Assembly: GCA_034189135.1 (NCBI GenBank)
Contig: JAXHVO010000035.1
Location: forward strand, 1-64,000
Length of the DNA: 64,000 bases
Origin: Thermodesulfobacteriota bacterium
Lineage (GTDB): Bacteria > Desulfobacterota > Desulfobacteria > Desulfobacterales > JAUWMJ01
Direction of reading: 5' to 3'
Shown here: in pieces, positions 7,486 through 16,300 of the stretch
How positions within the stretch are numbered: the stretch's first letter is position 1
Layout: each line of letters starts with the position of its first letter
Notes under the pieces: model-generated
Told to the model about the DNA's origin: nothing
The model's input: only the letters and a program-made list of their open reading frames with translations
Database searches by the model: none
Position numbers and translations under genes: made by a program

Positions 7486-9024
7486 CTAAAAGCTGTATTT
7501 AATTTGGCAAAACAGGCGGTCATTGTCACCGATATTTCTGAACCTTGCCAGATCACCGGACTGGTAGAGTACCACACCGCCTGTGATTTCAATAGAATCG
7601 GTCACATCGTATTCAGCGGAAATCCGTTGAAAAGCACCATCCTGACCTGTTCCGTTAAATGTGGATGCCAACAGCGTTAAGCTAAGGGTTTCATTTAGAA
7701 AATCCCTGGTCAATCTAAACACCCATTGAAATTCATCCTCCCGGGCCTCGTCCGGTGAAAGTTCCAACACATCGTCGAAATTGTTTATATGTCGGTTGAC
7801 TGCTTCAATGCTTACCGTGGTATCTTTGAAACCGGAATATTCTATTCCGGCCAACACATCCGTTCTGGAATACTCTTTGTCCGGCGAATTGAAAAATTCG
7901 AATCCGTCTAGGTAGGCCGCCTCTGTTTTTACCAGCCAGTTCCCCAATGCGACGTTAAAGGCGGAACCAACCATTTCCAGGCGGGCATGTTTCCACTCGA
8001 CTTGAAGAGGAAGGCCGGTGGATATCCGTTCCACATGCGGCATGTCGTTATAATAGTCGGCCCAGTAAAAGGATATATCCCATCCACTGAAAATTCCATT
8101 GATGGCAGCCGCATATTCGGTGTTTTTGCCACAGGAGTCCGGCTTATCTTCATGCGGTGGCGGACTGGCGGACGGATAAAAGTCGCTGCCGTATTCCGGG
8201 TTTTTGTTAAAACGGATCTCATGAACGGCGATGCCTGTCAGGCTCCAGTCAGCAAAATAATAATCTAGCCTGGACATGGCAACCGGTAGCCGCAGATCTT
8301 CGATATCGGTTAAGCCCGGTTCCCGCATGTCCAACGGATTGAGCACATCGGTCACCCGAATGTTGTCCGATTTTCCCCACACCACGATCTGACGACCGAG
8401 TTTAACATCGAGGCTTTTGGTCAGGTTTCCCTGAAGGTAGGTTTCACCCAGCTCAATTTCTTTTTCATAATGGTCCAGCACTTCATCGGTGAATTCATCT
8501 CTGCCTTGAATGGCATAGGCAAAATCATATGTCCCTTTGCCGCTGACGCGCGCCTGCCATGAACTGGAAAACTTGGCATTTAATTCAACATTAAGTCCTG
8601 CCCGCAGCCGTGACAGTCCGCGCCAGTCGGTTTCATTTCCCTGTGGCTTATCATGGGCAAAGTTGTAGGAAGCACCGAGTTCGACATCCCCGTTTAAATC
8701 GAAAATAGACGGTTTGATTTCATTTGGCGGCATCTCAGGTTTGGCCTCGGGGGAATCATCATCAAACCCGTCCAATAATTCATCGCTGGCTTTGCTGTTT
8801 GGGGCATCTTTTGCTTCATCATCAAAACCGTCAATCGCGTCTTGAATGGTATCGGCAGGCACACCCGGGTTTTTATCATCGAAGCCATTGAGGATTTCAT
8901 CCAGTGTTTCATCCTCTGCAGAAAAAGCAGGCTCCGGCAATAACAGGGCAACCGTCAAGAGGAAAACAAAACATGCAGCAATGATGTGATTTCGCCGCCT
9001 CGGGTTTTTCGTATTGACTTTCAA
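7486..9024 (-). CDS. DUF1302 family outer-membrane protein
   Basis: 512-residue protein with a signal peptide (cleavage near FSA-ED, residue about 36), then a 70-residue acidic linker with three copies of a motif ending GFDD (EILNGFDD, AIDGFDD, LLDGFDD). A long beta-barrel-like domain follows, with alternating aromatic strands and a C-terminal Phe (QIKYSF), the usual outer-membrane insertion signal. The KLGRQIVVWGKSDNIRVTDVLNP segment is typical of DUF1302. Members often sit with an LolA-like protein and an MMPL/RND transporter handling lipids or terpenoids. The LolA-like gene is 3 nt upstream here, but no transporter gene is present. A relic of a second copy lies at 645-712. Confidence 0.8.
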   Translation of the reverse strand: MKVNTKNPRRRNHIIAACFVFLLTVALLLPEPAFSAEDETLDEILNGFDDKNPGVPADTIQDAIDGFDDEAKDAPNSKASDELLDGFDDDSPEAKPEMPPNEIKPSIFDLNGDVELGASYNFAHDKPQGNETDWRGLSRLRAGLNVELNAKFSSSWQARVSGKGTYDFAYAIQGRDEFTDEVLDHYEKEIELGETYLQGNLTKSLDVKLGRQIVVWGKSDNIRVTDVLNPLDMREPGLTDIEDLRLPVAMSRLDYYFADWSLTGIAVHEIRFNKNPEYGSDFYPSASPPPHEDKPDSCGKNTEYAAAINGIFSGWDISFYWADYYNDMPHVERISTGLPLQVEWKHARLEMVGSAFNVALGNWLVKTEAAYLDGFEFFNSPDKEYSRTDVLAGIEYSGFKDTTVSIEAVNRHINNFDDVLELSPDEAREDEFQWVFRLTRDFLNETLSLTLLASTFNGTGQDGAFQRISAEYDVTDSIEITGGVVLYQSGDLARFRNIGDNDRLFCQIKYSF

Positions 9025-9027
9025 GCC

Positions 9028-9855
9028 CTACAGCCCTTTTTCCATTCTTCGAACGGAGAACAGATCAAATTCAAGGCCTTGGTTGAATTTTACCTTGCTT
9101 AACCTCAGAATGGTTTTGTGCACGGTGTTTCTGCTCTTTTTTTTGGTCACCTGCATCTCGGTTGCCACCCAAATTCCGTCGATCAGATCGAGACGTTTAA
9201 CATCCATATACTTCTTGTAGCCGCCGTCCCGAACCCAGTGAAGGGCCCGTATCACAAAAAAATTGTCCTGCCGCACAAAAAGAAGTGATTTTTCATACCC
9301 GGTTTCTTCAATGACATCCTTTGAACGGGGCACCGACCAGATGACCCATGTTTTTGCTCCTTTTACCTCTTTTTCTTTGGCCTTTTCATAAAAAGTATAA
9401 TCATAGTCCTCAAGGTTGCGGGAGGTCATATCCGAATAGGTCAGGTCCGAACCCATAAAGCTACCGCTTTTATCGGTGGATGCAATCCGCTTGGTTTTCT
9501 TAAGTGCGGGAAGGTACAGCCACTGATCATCATCTCTATCCGGGTCGTCATAATCAAAAGTAAGGAACGCCGTATCTTTAACATCCGCCGGATGTAGAAA
9601 GAACATTAAACGAAGAGTATCCTCGTCTTTGTCTTTGCTGAAGGTGTGGATTTTACGTACCCTCTGTTTTCCTTTTTTATCGATCAAGATCATTTCCATC
9701 TCGGAAACCTGGTTGTTGCCGTCGTCCCGTGCATCTACCTTTTCCATAATGGCCCGTGCTTTGGGATCATCTGCCAAGGCGCAGGGAACTGTAAAAGATA
9801 ATGCCAATAAAATGATCAAAACCGATGTTTGGCATCTTTTGATTGCTTTGCTCAT
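9028..9855 (-). CDS. Outer-membrane lipoprotein-sorting (LolA-like) protein
   Basis: 275-residue periplasmic protein with a signal peptide (cleavage after ALA, residue about 28). The body matches the DUF4292/LolA-like group that accompanies DUF1302 and MMPL proteins: DPKARAIMEKVDARDDGN, LRLMFFLHPADVKDTAFLTFDYDDPDRDDDQWLYLPALKKTKRI, and GSDLTYSDM. It has a LolA-type half-barrel and is expected to carry a hydrophobic ligand through the periplasm. AAGGAG precedes the ATG. It is cotranscribed with the DUF1302 gene (3-nt gap) and is distinct from the true lolA at 54992. Confidence 0.8.
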   Translation of the reverse strand: MSKAIKRCQTSVLIILLALSFTVPCALADDPKARAIMEKVDARDDGNNQVSEMEMILIDKKGKQRVRKIHTFSKDKDEDTLRLMFFLHPADVKDTAFLTFDYDDPDRDDDQWLYLPALKKTKRIASTDKSGSFMGSDLTYSDMTSRNLEDYDYTFYEKAKEKEVKGAKTWVIWSVPRSKDVIEETGYEKSLLFVRQDNFFVIRALHWVRDGGYKKYMDVKRLDLIDGIWVATEMQVTKKKSRNTVHKTILRLSKVKFNQGLEFDLFSVRRMEKGL

Positions 9856-10295
9856 GATGGTTCTCCTTTTAAGCCCGATATGATTTAACTTAGATTTTCT
9901 TTTTTAAACCCTTTGCTAAATAAATATCAACCCATTTTACCGTGATATCCCTATGTTGATCCTCACAGTTACCTACTATGCTCTTTATGCGTAATCTATG
10001 CCTTCAAAACATTACTTGGAAGTTAAAAGCATCCTCTTCCCAAGATTCTGCTTATCCGCTTGACTTGTTGGTAAGATTCAAGAATGACGCAATTTTGCCG
10101 CTCATTCAAAATGTCTTTAACCTGACCAAAGGCAAAAAGCCAGGGTTAGCGGTGGTGCTGTGAAATTTTTGTAAATTCATCCTGGCACCCTAAAACACAA
10201 AAAGGGAAGGCATGGTATCCCTTTTAGAAAAAATGTCAATTTTCCATATCATCCATAGCACATTGAACATACCGTTTAAATTGTCAAAACAAAGT
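9856..10295. other. Intergenic region upstream of ABC importer
   Basis: No gene is supported. A plus-strand 61-codon frame at 9978-10163 has no Shine-Dalgarno sequence or known match. A hairpin AAAAGGGA/TCCCTTTT lies at about 10199-10230. The remainder is spacer leading to the importer promoter. Confidence 0.4.
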
Positions 10296-10328
10296 TTGAC
10301 ATTTTCTTTTTCTCAGACTATATGTCTG
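10283..10328 (+). promoter_or_regulatory. Importer promoter with two overlapping palindromes
   Basis: TTGACA (10296-10301), a 17-nt spacer and TATATG (10319-10324) form a sigma-70 promoter. The palindrome GTCAAA-ACAAAG-TTTGAC (10283-10300) overlaps the -35 box, and the perfect palindrome CAGAC-TATAT-GTCTG (10314-10328) overlaps the -10 box. Both are placed where a dimeric repressor would act. The regulator is not known. Confidence 0.6.
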
Positions 10329-10339
10329 AATATAAAACC

Positions 10340-10451
10340 CCGGCTAAGAAAGCCGGAAGCCTAAAAAATCAGTTTAATTCTGCTTAGATTCAACAGCCAC
10401 GAAGGCTTTCAAGGTTAGAAAACCTTAAGTTCTCGTGGCTTTTTGTTTTTA
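10340..10451 (+). terminator. Leader attenuator: hairpin, alternative pairing and intrinsic terminator
   Basis: The leader between the promoter and the substrate-binding-protein gene contains hairpin CCGGCT/AGCCGG (10340-10356). It then has a strong terminator: outer stem AGCCACGA (10395-10402) with TCGTGGCT (10433-10440), inner stem AAGGTT/AACCTT, then a T-rich tract ending at 10449. The Shine-Dalgarno sequence AAGGAGGAGG follows directly, so termination here would switch the operon off. GAAAGCC in hairpin 1 (10348-10354) is perfectly complementary to GGCTTTC (10404-10410) inside the terminator, giving a possible alternative fold. I do not recognise a known riboswitch class. Confidence 0.65.
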
Positions 10452-10462
10452 AGGAGGAGGAA

Positions 10463-12070
10463 ATGAAGATCATAAAAAAACGATTGTTTTGTAAAACTGC
10501 TTTGCTGGTAATGGCGCTTATTCTTTCAGGACCGGCAATTTATTCAGTCCAGGCCCAGGTGGATGAAATCCGTATTGCAGACAGCAAAGGAGACTGGGGC
10601 TATCCAAACCCCTATCGGCATTATCCGCGTGGACCGGGTTATGTTCGTATGAGCTGGGTGTTTGATTCTCTTTTATGGAAAGATCAAAAAGGGTATGTCC
10701 CTGCTTTGGCAAAATCCTGGAGCTACCACCCGGATTCATTGAGTTTTAGCTTTACGCTCAATAAAGGCGTCAAGTGGCATGATGGTAAACCTTTCGGCCC
10801 GGCGGATGTGGTATTTACCGTTAATTACTTTAAAAAGCATCCGTACAAGTGGGTTCCCATGGGCGACGTTTTAGATGCGGAAGCGATTGGGCCAAATAAA
10901 GTGATTATCCGGCTGAAAAAACCCTATGCCCCTTTTCTGGCTTATGTTGGCGGCGTTATGCCGATTCTTCCCAAGCACATCTGGCAAAGTGTTGCACAAC
11001 CAAAAAAATGCAACGATGCAAAATGCTTTATCGGTACCGGGCCATATAAATTTATTGATTTCAACAAAGCCAAAGGAACCTATCTGTATGAGGCGTTTGA
11101 AGATTACTACCAGGGCAACCCCAAAGCAAAACGCCTGATATACATAAAAGCAAGCAAACCGCTTATGGCTCTATTATCAGGAAAAGTCGATCTGGCCAAT
11201 ATTAAACCGGACATGGCCGGGACACTCAAGAAAAGGGGAATGGTTATTCTTAAAAATGCAAGGGGCTGGAACAAAAAGCTGATGATCAATCATCACATTC
11301 CACCCTTTAATAACAAACGCTTTCGAAAAGCCCTGGCTTTTGCAATTAACCGGCAGGAAATCATAAACAAGGCACACCGAGGCTTCGGCTCTCCGGCTTC
11401 TTTTGGACTTCTCTCACCGGACCATGAGTTTTACAACCCCCACACACCGTCATATCCTCCCAATCCGTCCAAAGCACGCCAAATTCTGGAATCACTGGGC
11501 TACATGAAAGATGCCCAAGGATTTTATATAAAGGATGGCCGGCCGCTGAAGATTGAAATTTTATCTTCAAACATTAGCGTTGCCGGTGAGTCCGTGACAG
11601 ACAGGGACGGCGAAGTAATCAAACAACAGCTGCAAAGCGCCGGCATCAGGGTTGACCTGGTCCATTTGGAGCAGGCAACCGCGGACGCAAAGATTATTAA
11701 GTGGAATTTTAACCTTGCCATTTCCGGACACGGTGGATTGCTGGGGGATGCAAGGATCCTCAACCGTATGATACACCCCAAGGTCACCGGTTCGGTTAAC
11801 TCCGCACGCTTCGGAAAAAATAAAGAACTTCTCAAACTGCTCAAGGATCAGCTGGCTGAGATGGATGTTGAAAAACGTAAGGCCCTTGTATTCAGGATAC
11901 AGGAAATATATGCGGATGAGTTGCCGGCTATATCACTTTATTATCCGGCATCTATGGCCGCTTATAATCCAAAACAGGGAATTACTTGGTACTACACCAA
12001 AGGGGGTATCGGCCTAGGTATTCCTATTTCTCAAAACAAGATGTCGCTTTTAAACAAAAACCAGCTATAA
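10463..12070 (+). CDS. ABC importer substrate-binding protein (nickel/peptide family)
   Basis: 535-residue SBP_bac_5 (family 5) periplasmic binding protein with a signal peptide ending in VQAQ (residue about 32). It has the family features LAKSWSYHPDSLSFSFTLNKGVKWHDGKPF near residues 75-105 and FRKALAFAINRQEII near 290-304. Family 5 proteins bind di- and oligopeptides, nickel chelates, opines or sugars, and sequence alone does not choose. The His-rich ATPase in the operon and FmdE nearby hint at a metal complex. First gene of a four-gene operon, with a very strong Shine-Dalgarno sequence. Confidence 0.85.
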   Translation: MKIIKKRLFCKTALLVMALILSGPAIYSVQAQVDEIRIADSKGDWGYPNPYRHYPRGPGYVRMSWVFDSLLWKDQKGYVPALAKSWSYHPDSLSFSFTLNKGVKWHDGKPFGPADVVFTVNYFKKHPYKWVPMGDVLDAEAIGPNKVIIRLKKPYAPFLAYVGGVMPILPKHIWQSVAQPKKCNDAKCFIGTGPYKFIDFNKAKGTYLYEAFEDYYQGNPKAKRLIYIKASKPLMALLSGKVDLANIKPDMAGTLKKRGMVILKNARGWNKKLMINHHIPPFNNKRFRKALAFAINRQEIINKAHRGFGSPASFGLLSPDHEFYNPHTPSYPPNPSKARQILESLGYMKDAQGFYIKDGRPLKIEILSSNISVAGESVTDRDGEVIKQQLQSAGIRVDLVHLEQATADAKIIKWNFNLAISGHGGLLGDARILNRMIHPKVTGSVNSARFGKNKELLKLLKDQLAEMDVEKRKALVFRIQEIYADELPAISLYYPASMAAYNPKQGITWYYTKGGIGLGIPISQNKMSLLNKNQL

Positions 12071-12071
12071 G

Positions 12072-13055
12072 ATGAACACCCATTCAACTCATTTTACAAC
12101 CAGGAAGCTCGGTTTGACGGTTACCTTTGCCCTGGCCGCCCTGGTTATGATCTATCTGAGCTACGCTTTGCCGCGTTTTTTACCTGGCGATTTCGTTACA
12201 GCCATGTATGCCAGCTCGCCGGTAACACTTACCGTCGCACAGGAAGCTGAGCTCAAATCCTTTTACACCCAGGACCCCGGCTTTGGCCACTACCTGCTTA
12301 AGCTGATTAAACTCGACTGGGGATATTCCTATTCTTTTTTAACCCCTGTATCCGCTCTCTTTTTTGAGGCCCTTCCCTGGACCCTGCTGTTGCTTGGATC
12401 GGCTCATATCCTTTCCGTCTGTATCGGATTTATCACAGGAGTGGAAGCCTCCTGGAAGCAGGGAAGTAAACTGGAAAAGGGATTTGTCGGCGGTATGACT
12501 CTTTTGGAAGGCATCCCGGAAATCAGTACCGGAGTTATCTTTATGTTTATCTTTGCCTTGAATCTGCAGTGGTTTCCGGTTGGGGGAGCAGAGACGGCCT
12601 ATGCAACGATTTCTTTATGGGAACGGATCACAGACATCGGTCACCATCTGGCTCTGCCCCTGGCCACGCTGGTTCTCGCTTATACGCCGGGCAACTTCTT
12701 GCTGACCCGCAACAGCATGATGCTGGTTATCAAATCGCCTTTTATAACAACGGCCCGTGCCAAAGGGTTGGCCAACCGAAGGATAAAATATGCCCATGCA
12801 GCCAGAAACGCTTTGCTGCCCCTTTTCACCCGGTTCGGATTGCGGCTGGCTTTTATGATTACCGGTGCCCTGGTGGTAGAACGAATTTATTCCTATCCCG
12901 GTTTGGGTACACTGCTTTTCAATGCAATTCAGGCAAGGGATCTTCCGGTTATTCAGGCCATCGTTCTGATTTCTTCATTAATGGTTTTAACCATTATTCT
13001 GCTTCTGGAGCTTGTTTATAAATACATTGATCCGAGGATTAAGTATGACCGTTAA
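12072..13055 (+). CDS. ABC importer permease 1 (DppB/NikB-like)
   Basis: 327-residue inner-membrane permease with about six membrane segments. The cytoplasmic EAA loop that contacts the ATPase is visible at about residues 225-250 (TTARAKGLANRRIKYAHAARNALLP). Start codon immediately follows the binding-protein stop (1-nt gap), and its end overlaps permease 2. It forms the channel with the next gene product. Confidence 0.88.
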   Translation: MNTHSTHFTTRKLGLTVTFALAALVMIYLSYALPRFLPGDFVTAMYASSPVTLTVAQEAELKSFYTQDPGFGHYLLKLIKLDWGYSYSFLTPVSALFFEALPWTLLLLGSAHILSVCIGFITGVEASWKQGSKLEKGFVGGMTLLEGIPEISTGVIFMFIFALNLQWFPVGGAETAYATISLWERITDIGHHLALPLATLVLAYTPGNFLLTRNSMMLVIKSPFITTARAKGLANRRIKYAHAARNALLPLFTRFGLRLAFMITGALVVERIYSYPGLGTLLFNAIQARDLPVIQAIVLISSLMVLTIILLLELVYKYIDPRIKYDR

Positions 13056-13887
13056 TCAGTACTTAAATATATACAAAGACGCATGGTTCATTACCGGATT
13101 TGGCCTTTCAATCCTATTTGCGGCTACCGTTCTGTTGGGGCCGTCTCTCGTTCCTTATGATCCCTGGGATATGTCTTTCTCTCCCATCTCACCCCCTTCA
13201 ACGGAGCATTGGCTGGGTATTAACGATGGTGGACAGGACATTTTTTCAGAGCTTATCTTTGCTATTCGCAACACGGTCACTTTTGGACTGCTAAGCGGCC
13301 TGGTTACACTGGGGGTTGGAGTGGCAGTTGGTGTGCTGGCCGGCTGGTTGGGCGGATTTATCGATATGATCCTGATGCGCCTGGCAGACGTTTTGATGGC
13401 CATTCCTGCCATCATGATACTTATTATCACAGCCGCCCTTTTCAGGCCGTCGCCGTTTGTGCTTTCCTTAATCCTGGCCGGTTTGATGTGGCCAACCATT
13501 AGCAAAGCGATCCGTGCACAAACCCTCACTTTAAGAGAAAGCCTTCATGTGAAAGCGGCTGCTCAGATCGGAGGCGGCAACTGGTATATCATACGCCGAC
13601 ATCTTATGCCCGAAATGTTTCCCCTGTATCTCATCGGCCTTGCAGCCAAAACCAGGATGGCCATGTTCATGGAAGCATCCCTGGCTTTTCTCGGGCTTTT
13701 CGATCCCAGCCGCAAATCACTTGGTATGATGATCGTTTATGCAGTAAAATATTTTTACCTGGATATCTGGTGGAACTGGCTTTTACCGCCGATTGCATGT
13801 CTGTCCTTATTGATTATGGCCGTTACCTTTCTCGTAATAAGTGCAGAGAAAGCGTTTGATCCGCGTCTTAAAGAGGTTATGGGATAA
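13045..13887 (+). CDS. ABC importer permease 2 (DppC/NikC-like)
   Basis: 280-residue inner-membrane permease. ATG 13045 is preferred over the in-frame start at 13012 because it overlaps the stop of permease 1 by 11 nt, a normal coupling arrangement. The EAA loop is at about 165-190 (HVKAAAQIGGGNWYIIRRHLMPE). It begins with the usual N-terminal membrane helix and the VPYDPWDM extracellular segment of the DppC group. Confidence 0.87.
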   Translation: MTVNQYLNIYKDAWFITGFGLSILFAATVLLGPSLVPYDPWDMSFSPISPPSTEHWLGINDGGQDIFSELIFAIRNTVTFGLLSGLVTLGVGVAVGVLAGWLGGFIDMILMRLADVLMAIPAIMILIITAALFRPSPFVLSLILAGLMWPTISKAIRAQTLTLRESLHVKAAAQIGGGNWYIIRRHLMPEMFPLYLIGLAAKTRMAMFMEASLAFLGLFDPSRKSLGMMIVYAVKYFYLDIWWNWLLPPIACLSLLIMAVTFLVISAEKAFDPRLKEVMG

Positions 13888-13888
13888 T

Positions 13889-15829
13889 ATGAGTCTTGAC
13901 GTCAAATGTTTAAGAGTGATTTATCAAAACGGATCTCACAGCATACAGGCACTTGAAGAGGTCAGCCTTTCCATCGCTCCGGGAAAATGCCTGGCTGTGG
14001 TGGGGGAGTCGGGTTCGGGAAAAACCACTCTGGGAAAAGCATGCATGGGTCTGCTCCCTTCTAACGCGATCAAAGAAGGGGAAATCATGCTAAGCGGCCG
14101 GCGAATCGATAAGCTCAAAGAACCGGCTTTCAATGAAATCCGCTGGAAAAAAATCGCCATGGTTTTTCAGAACGGGGTTGAAAATCTGAATCCTGTCCAT
14201 CGCATCATTGACCAGGTAGCCGAGCCTTTGATTCAGCGACGATTGTCCGGCCGTGGTGAAGCCATAAAAAGGGCAACAAAAGCTCTGGATAAAATGGGAG
14301 TTTCCAAGGAGTCTTGGTATCGGCATCCTCATCAAATGAGCGGGGGGCAGATCCAGCGGGTCTTGCTGGCCATGGCTGTCATTCTCGATCCTGAAATTAT
14401 CATTCTGGACGAGCCCACCGCCTCCCTGGACGCTTTAAGTAAGATTTTTATATCGGATGTAATCCATCAATTTAAATCAATGGGAAAAGCGGTTCTGTTA
14501 ATTACTCACGACCTTGAAATGGCCGCAGGCTTAGCCGATACGGTGTCTGTGCTCTACTTTGGTCAAATTTTAGAAACACTCCCTGCCGCCGATCTTTTAT
14601 TAAAACCGTTTCACCCCTACACCCTGGCTCTTGGTCGATCCTACCCCACCATGACCACCGGACGTGATCTGGGCGGTATCAAAGGCGACGCCTTTTACCG
14701 AATTGTTCATCAACACGGTCAGCATAATCAGGATCAACACCAACATAGCCATATTCAAATCCCCGGTTCAAGTCATAAAAACGGCCATGCGCCGCCTACG
14801 GGTTGCCTGTTTCAAAATCGTTGTACCCAGGCAATCGAAAGATGTAAACATGAAAAAGTAGATCTTAAAAAGGTTGACAGTCACTTGGTCCGATGCCTTC
14901 GTAACGGAATTGCCAGCATTCTTGAGCTTAAGCAGATAAGCAAAAAGTACCAGGATGTAACGGCAATTCAACCTACGGATCTGACTTTAAAATGCGGTGA
15001 GATTTTGTGCCTTGTCGGCGAAACCGGATCAGGCAAAACCACCCTGGCTATGATTTCTGCGGGGGTGCTTAAACAAGACAGCGGTGAAAGAATCTTTGAA
15101 GAAAAAGATATGGATCAATGGGCCAGGCGGAAGTATCGATCCCTGGCCCGCCGCATCGGTGTCATATATCAAAACCCGGCCGAATCAATTAGTCCCAGAT
15201 TTTCCGTTTTTGATGCGGTCGCAGAGCCGATTAAAATTCACCCAAACGCCCTTGTGGGTGAAAGTATGGAAAATCGGGTTTCTCAGATTCTTTCACAGGT
15301 TCGTCTTTCTGTTGATGCATCATTTTTAAAGCGTTATCCTCAAGAATTGAATATGGGAACCATACAGCGTGTTTGCATGGCCCGTGCCCTGATACTTAAA
15401 CCGTCTCTTCTTGTAGCTGATGAACCCACCAGTTCTCTGGATCCAAGTGTTCAGGCCAAAGTGTTAAAGCTGCTTCTGGATCTCCAGACCGAACTGGGTT
15501 TATCCATGCTGTTTATCACGCACAACATCGGGGTGGCTCGAAAGATCGCAGACCGTATTGCCGTGATGCTCGCCGGTCGTCTGGTGGAAGTTGGCCCCGC
15601 CGCTAGAGTTTTGTCCGCACCGCGTCATCCTTATACCCGGATGCTTATCGACAGTGTGATTGGCACGGTCAAAGTTCCTGTTAAAGCTCAACCGCCGGTT
15701 TCATTTGGTTGCCCCTTTTCACCCAGATGCCCCCGTTCCAAGGACGTGTGCCATGAAAAAGTACCTGAAATGACTCATATGGATCTTTGCGAGGTAAGAT
15801 GCCATTTTCCTTTGACTGGTGATCGTTAA
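13889..15829 (+). CDS. Fused double ABC ATPase with His-rich linker (DppD-DppF fusion)
   Basis: 646 residues combining two nucleotide-binding subunits that are usually separate. Domain 1 has Walker A GESGSGKTTLGKA, signature MSGGQIQRV and Walker B IIILDEPT. Domain 2 has Walker A GETGSGKTTLA and Walker B LLVADEPTSSLD, but its signature reads LNMGTIQRV instead of LSGGQ-QR, so one of the two ATP sites is probably degenerate. Each half ends with the Cys-rich oligopeptide/HPY segment (GCLFQNRCTQAIERC; GCPFSPRCPRSKDVC). Between them, at about residues 273-302, lies a His-rich run (HQHGQHNQDQHQHSH, then HKNGH), which suggests metal binding. ATG 13889 lies 1 nt after the permease 2 stop. Confidence 0.85.
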   Translation: MSLDVKCLRVIYQNGSHSIQALEEVSLSIAPGKCLAVVGESGSGKTTLGKACMGLLPSNAIKEGEIMLSGRRIDKLKEPAFNEIRWKKIAMVFQNGVENLNPVHRIIDQVAEPLIQRRLSGRGEAIKRATKALDKMGVSKESWYRHPHQMSGGQIQRVLLAMAVILDPEIIILDEPTASLDALSKIFISDVIHQFKSMGKAVLLITHDLEMAAGLADTVSVLYFGQILETLPAADLLLKPFHPYTLALGRSYPTMTTGRDLGGIKGDAFYRIVHQHGQHNQDQHQHSHIQIPGSSHKNGHAPPTGCLFQNRCTQAIERCKHEKVDLKKVDSHLVRCLRNGIASILELKQISKKYQDVTAIQPTDLTLKCGEILCLVGETGSGKTTLAMISAGVLKQDSGERIFEEKDMDQWARRKYRSLARRIGVIYQNPAESISPRFSVFDAVAEPIKIHPNALVGESMENRVSQILSQVRLSVDASFLKRYPQELNMGTIQRVCMARALILKPSLLVADEPTSSLDPSVQAKVLKLLLDLQTELGLSMLFITHNIGVARKIADRIAVMLAGRLVEVGPAARVLSAPRHPYTRMLIDSVIGTVKVPVKAQPPVSFGCPFSPRCPRSKDVCHEKVPEMTHMDLCEVRCHFPLTGDR

Positions 15830-15987
15830 TATGAAAATTAGAATTGATGGTAAGAAAGATCCCCCGCTCGGCAAAAGCTTTCTATCGTTGTGATGGTTAT
15901 TGATGCAAAATTTCTTGCTTGGTATACATTGTACTGTTTCTTATAAATTTTCATGCCCGACTAGACACAACGAAGCATGAAACCTAA

Positions 15988-16228
15988 GGTTTGACCGGCG
16001 AATCGCCTATGGGCCCGTTACTATACTTAACAATCCTATCTGGAAATGAACGTACGGCAGCTATCTCGCTTCAATTAGTTTTGAGCCAGCCCCAGGGGAC
16101 AGAATCCCACGGCAGCGTTGATCGCCTCTGCCTGTATGGGTTTAACTGAAAAGATAGGGGACCTGTAACATACCGATCTTATTTGTTAAGCATTGTAACG
16201 GTCCCATAGGCAATTCCCCGGTCGAACC
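15988..16228 (+). repeat. Hairpin element A (46-bp inverted ends, conserved core)
   Basis: Inverted ends at 15988-16033 and 16183-16228 match at 40 of 46 positions (outer end GGTTTGACCGGCGAATCGCC; inner end CTTAACAA). The 149-nt interior carries the core at about 16081-16160 that recurs in element B (segments CCAGCCCC, GGGACAGAA, GGCAGCGTTGATCG, CTCTGCCTGTATGG, TTTAACTGA and AAGATAGGGG). GGCAG/CTGCC within the core and CCTATCT (16035-16041) with AGATAGG (16152-16158) can pair. No open reading frame. It lies 72 bp before fmdE on the same strand, so it could be a 5' leader RNA, a small RNA or a non-autonomous mobile element. Confidence 0.75.
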
Positions 16229-16300
16229 GAGTTAAAATGAAAAAAAGTATGTTTGGTTCTAATGATGATGTTTCATTTTAAACGATAAAAGGTGGCGAGA

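Noticed and set aside
9978-10163. 61-codon frame upstream of the ABC importer
   Set aside because: No Shine-Dalgarno sequence, no family resemblance, and it lies in a region of spacer and hairpins.
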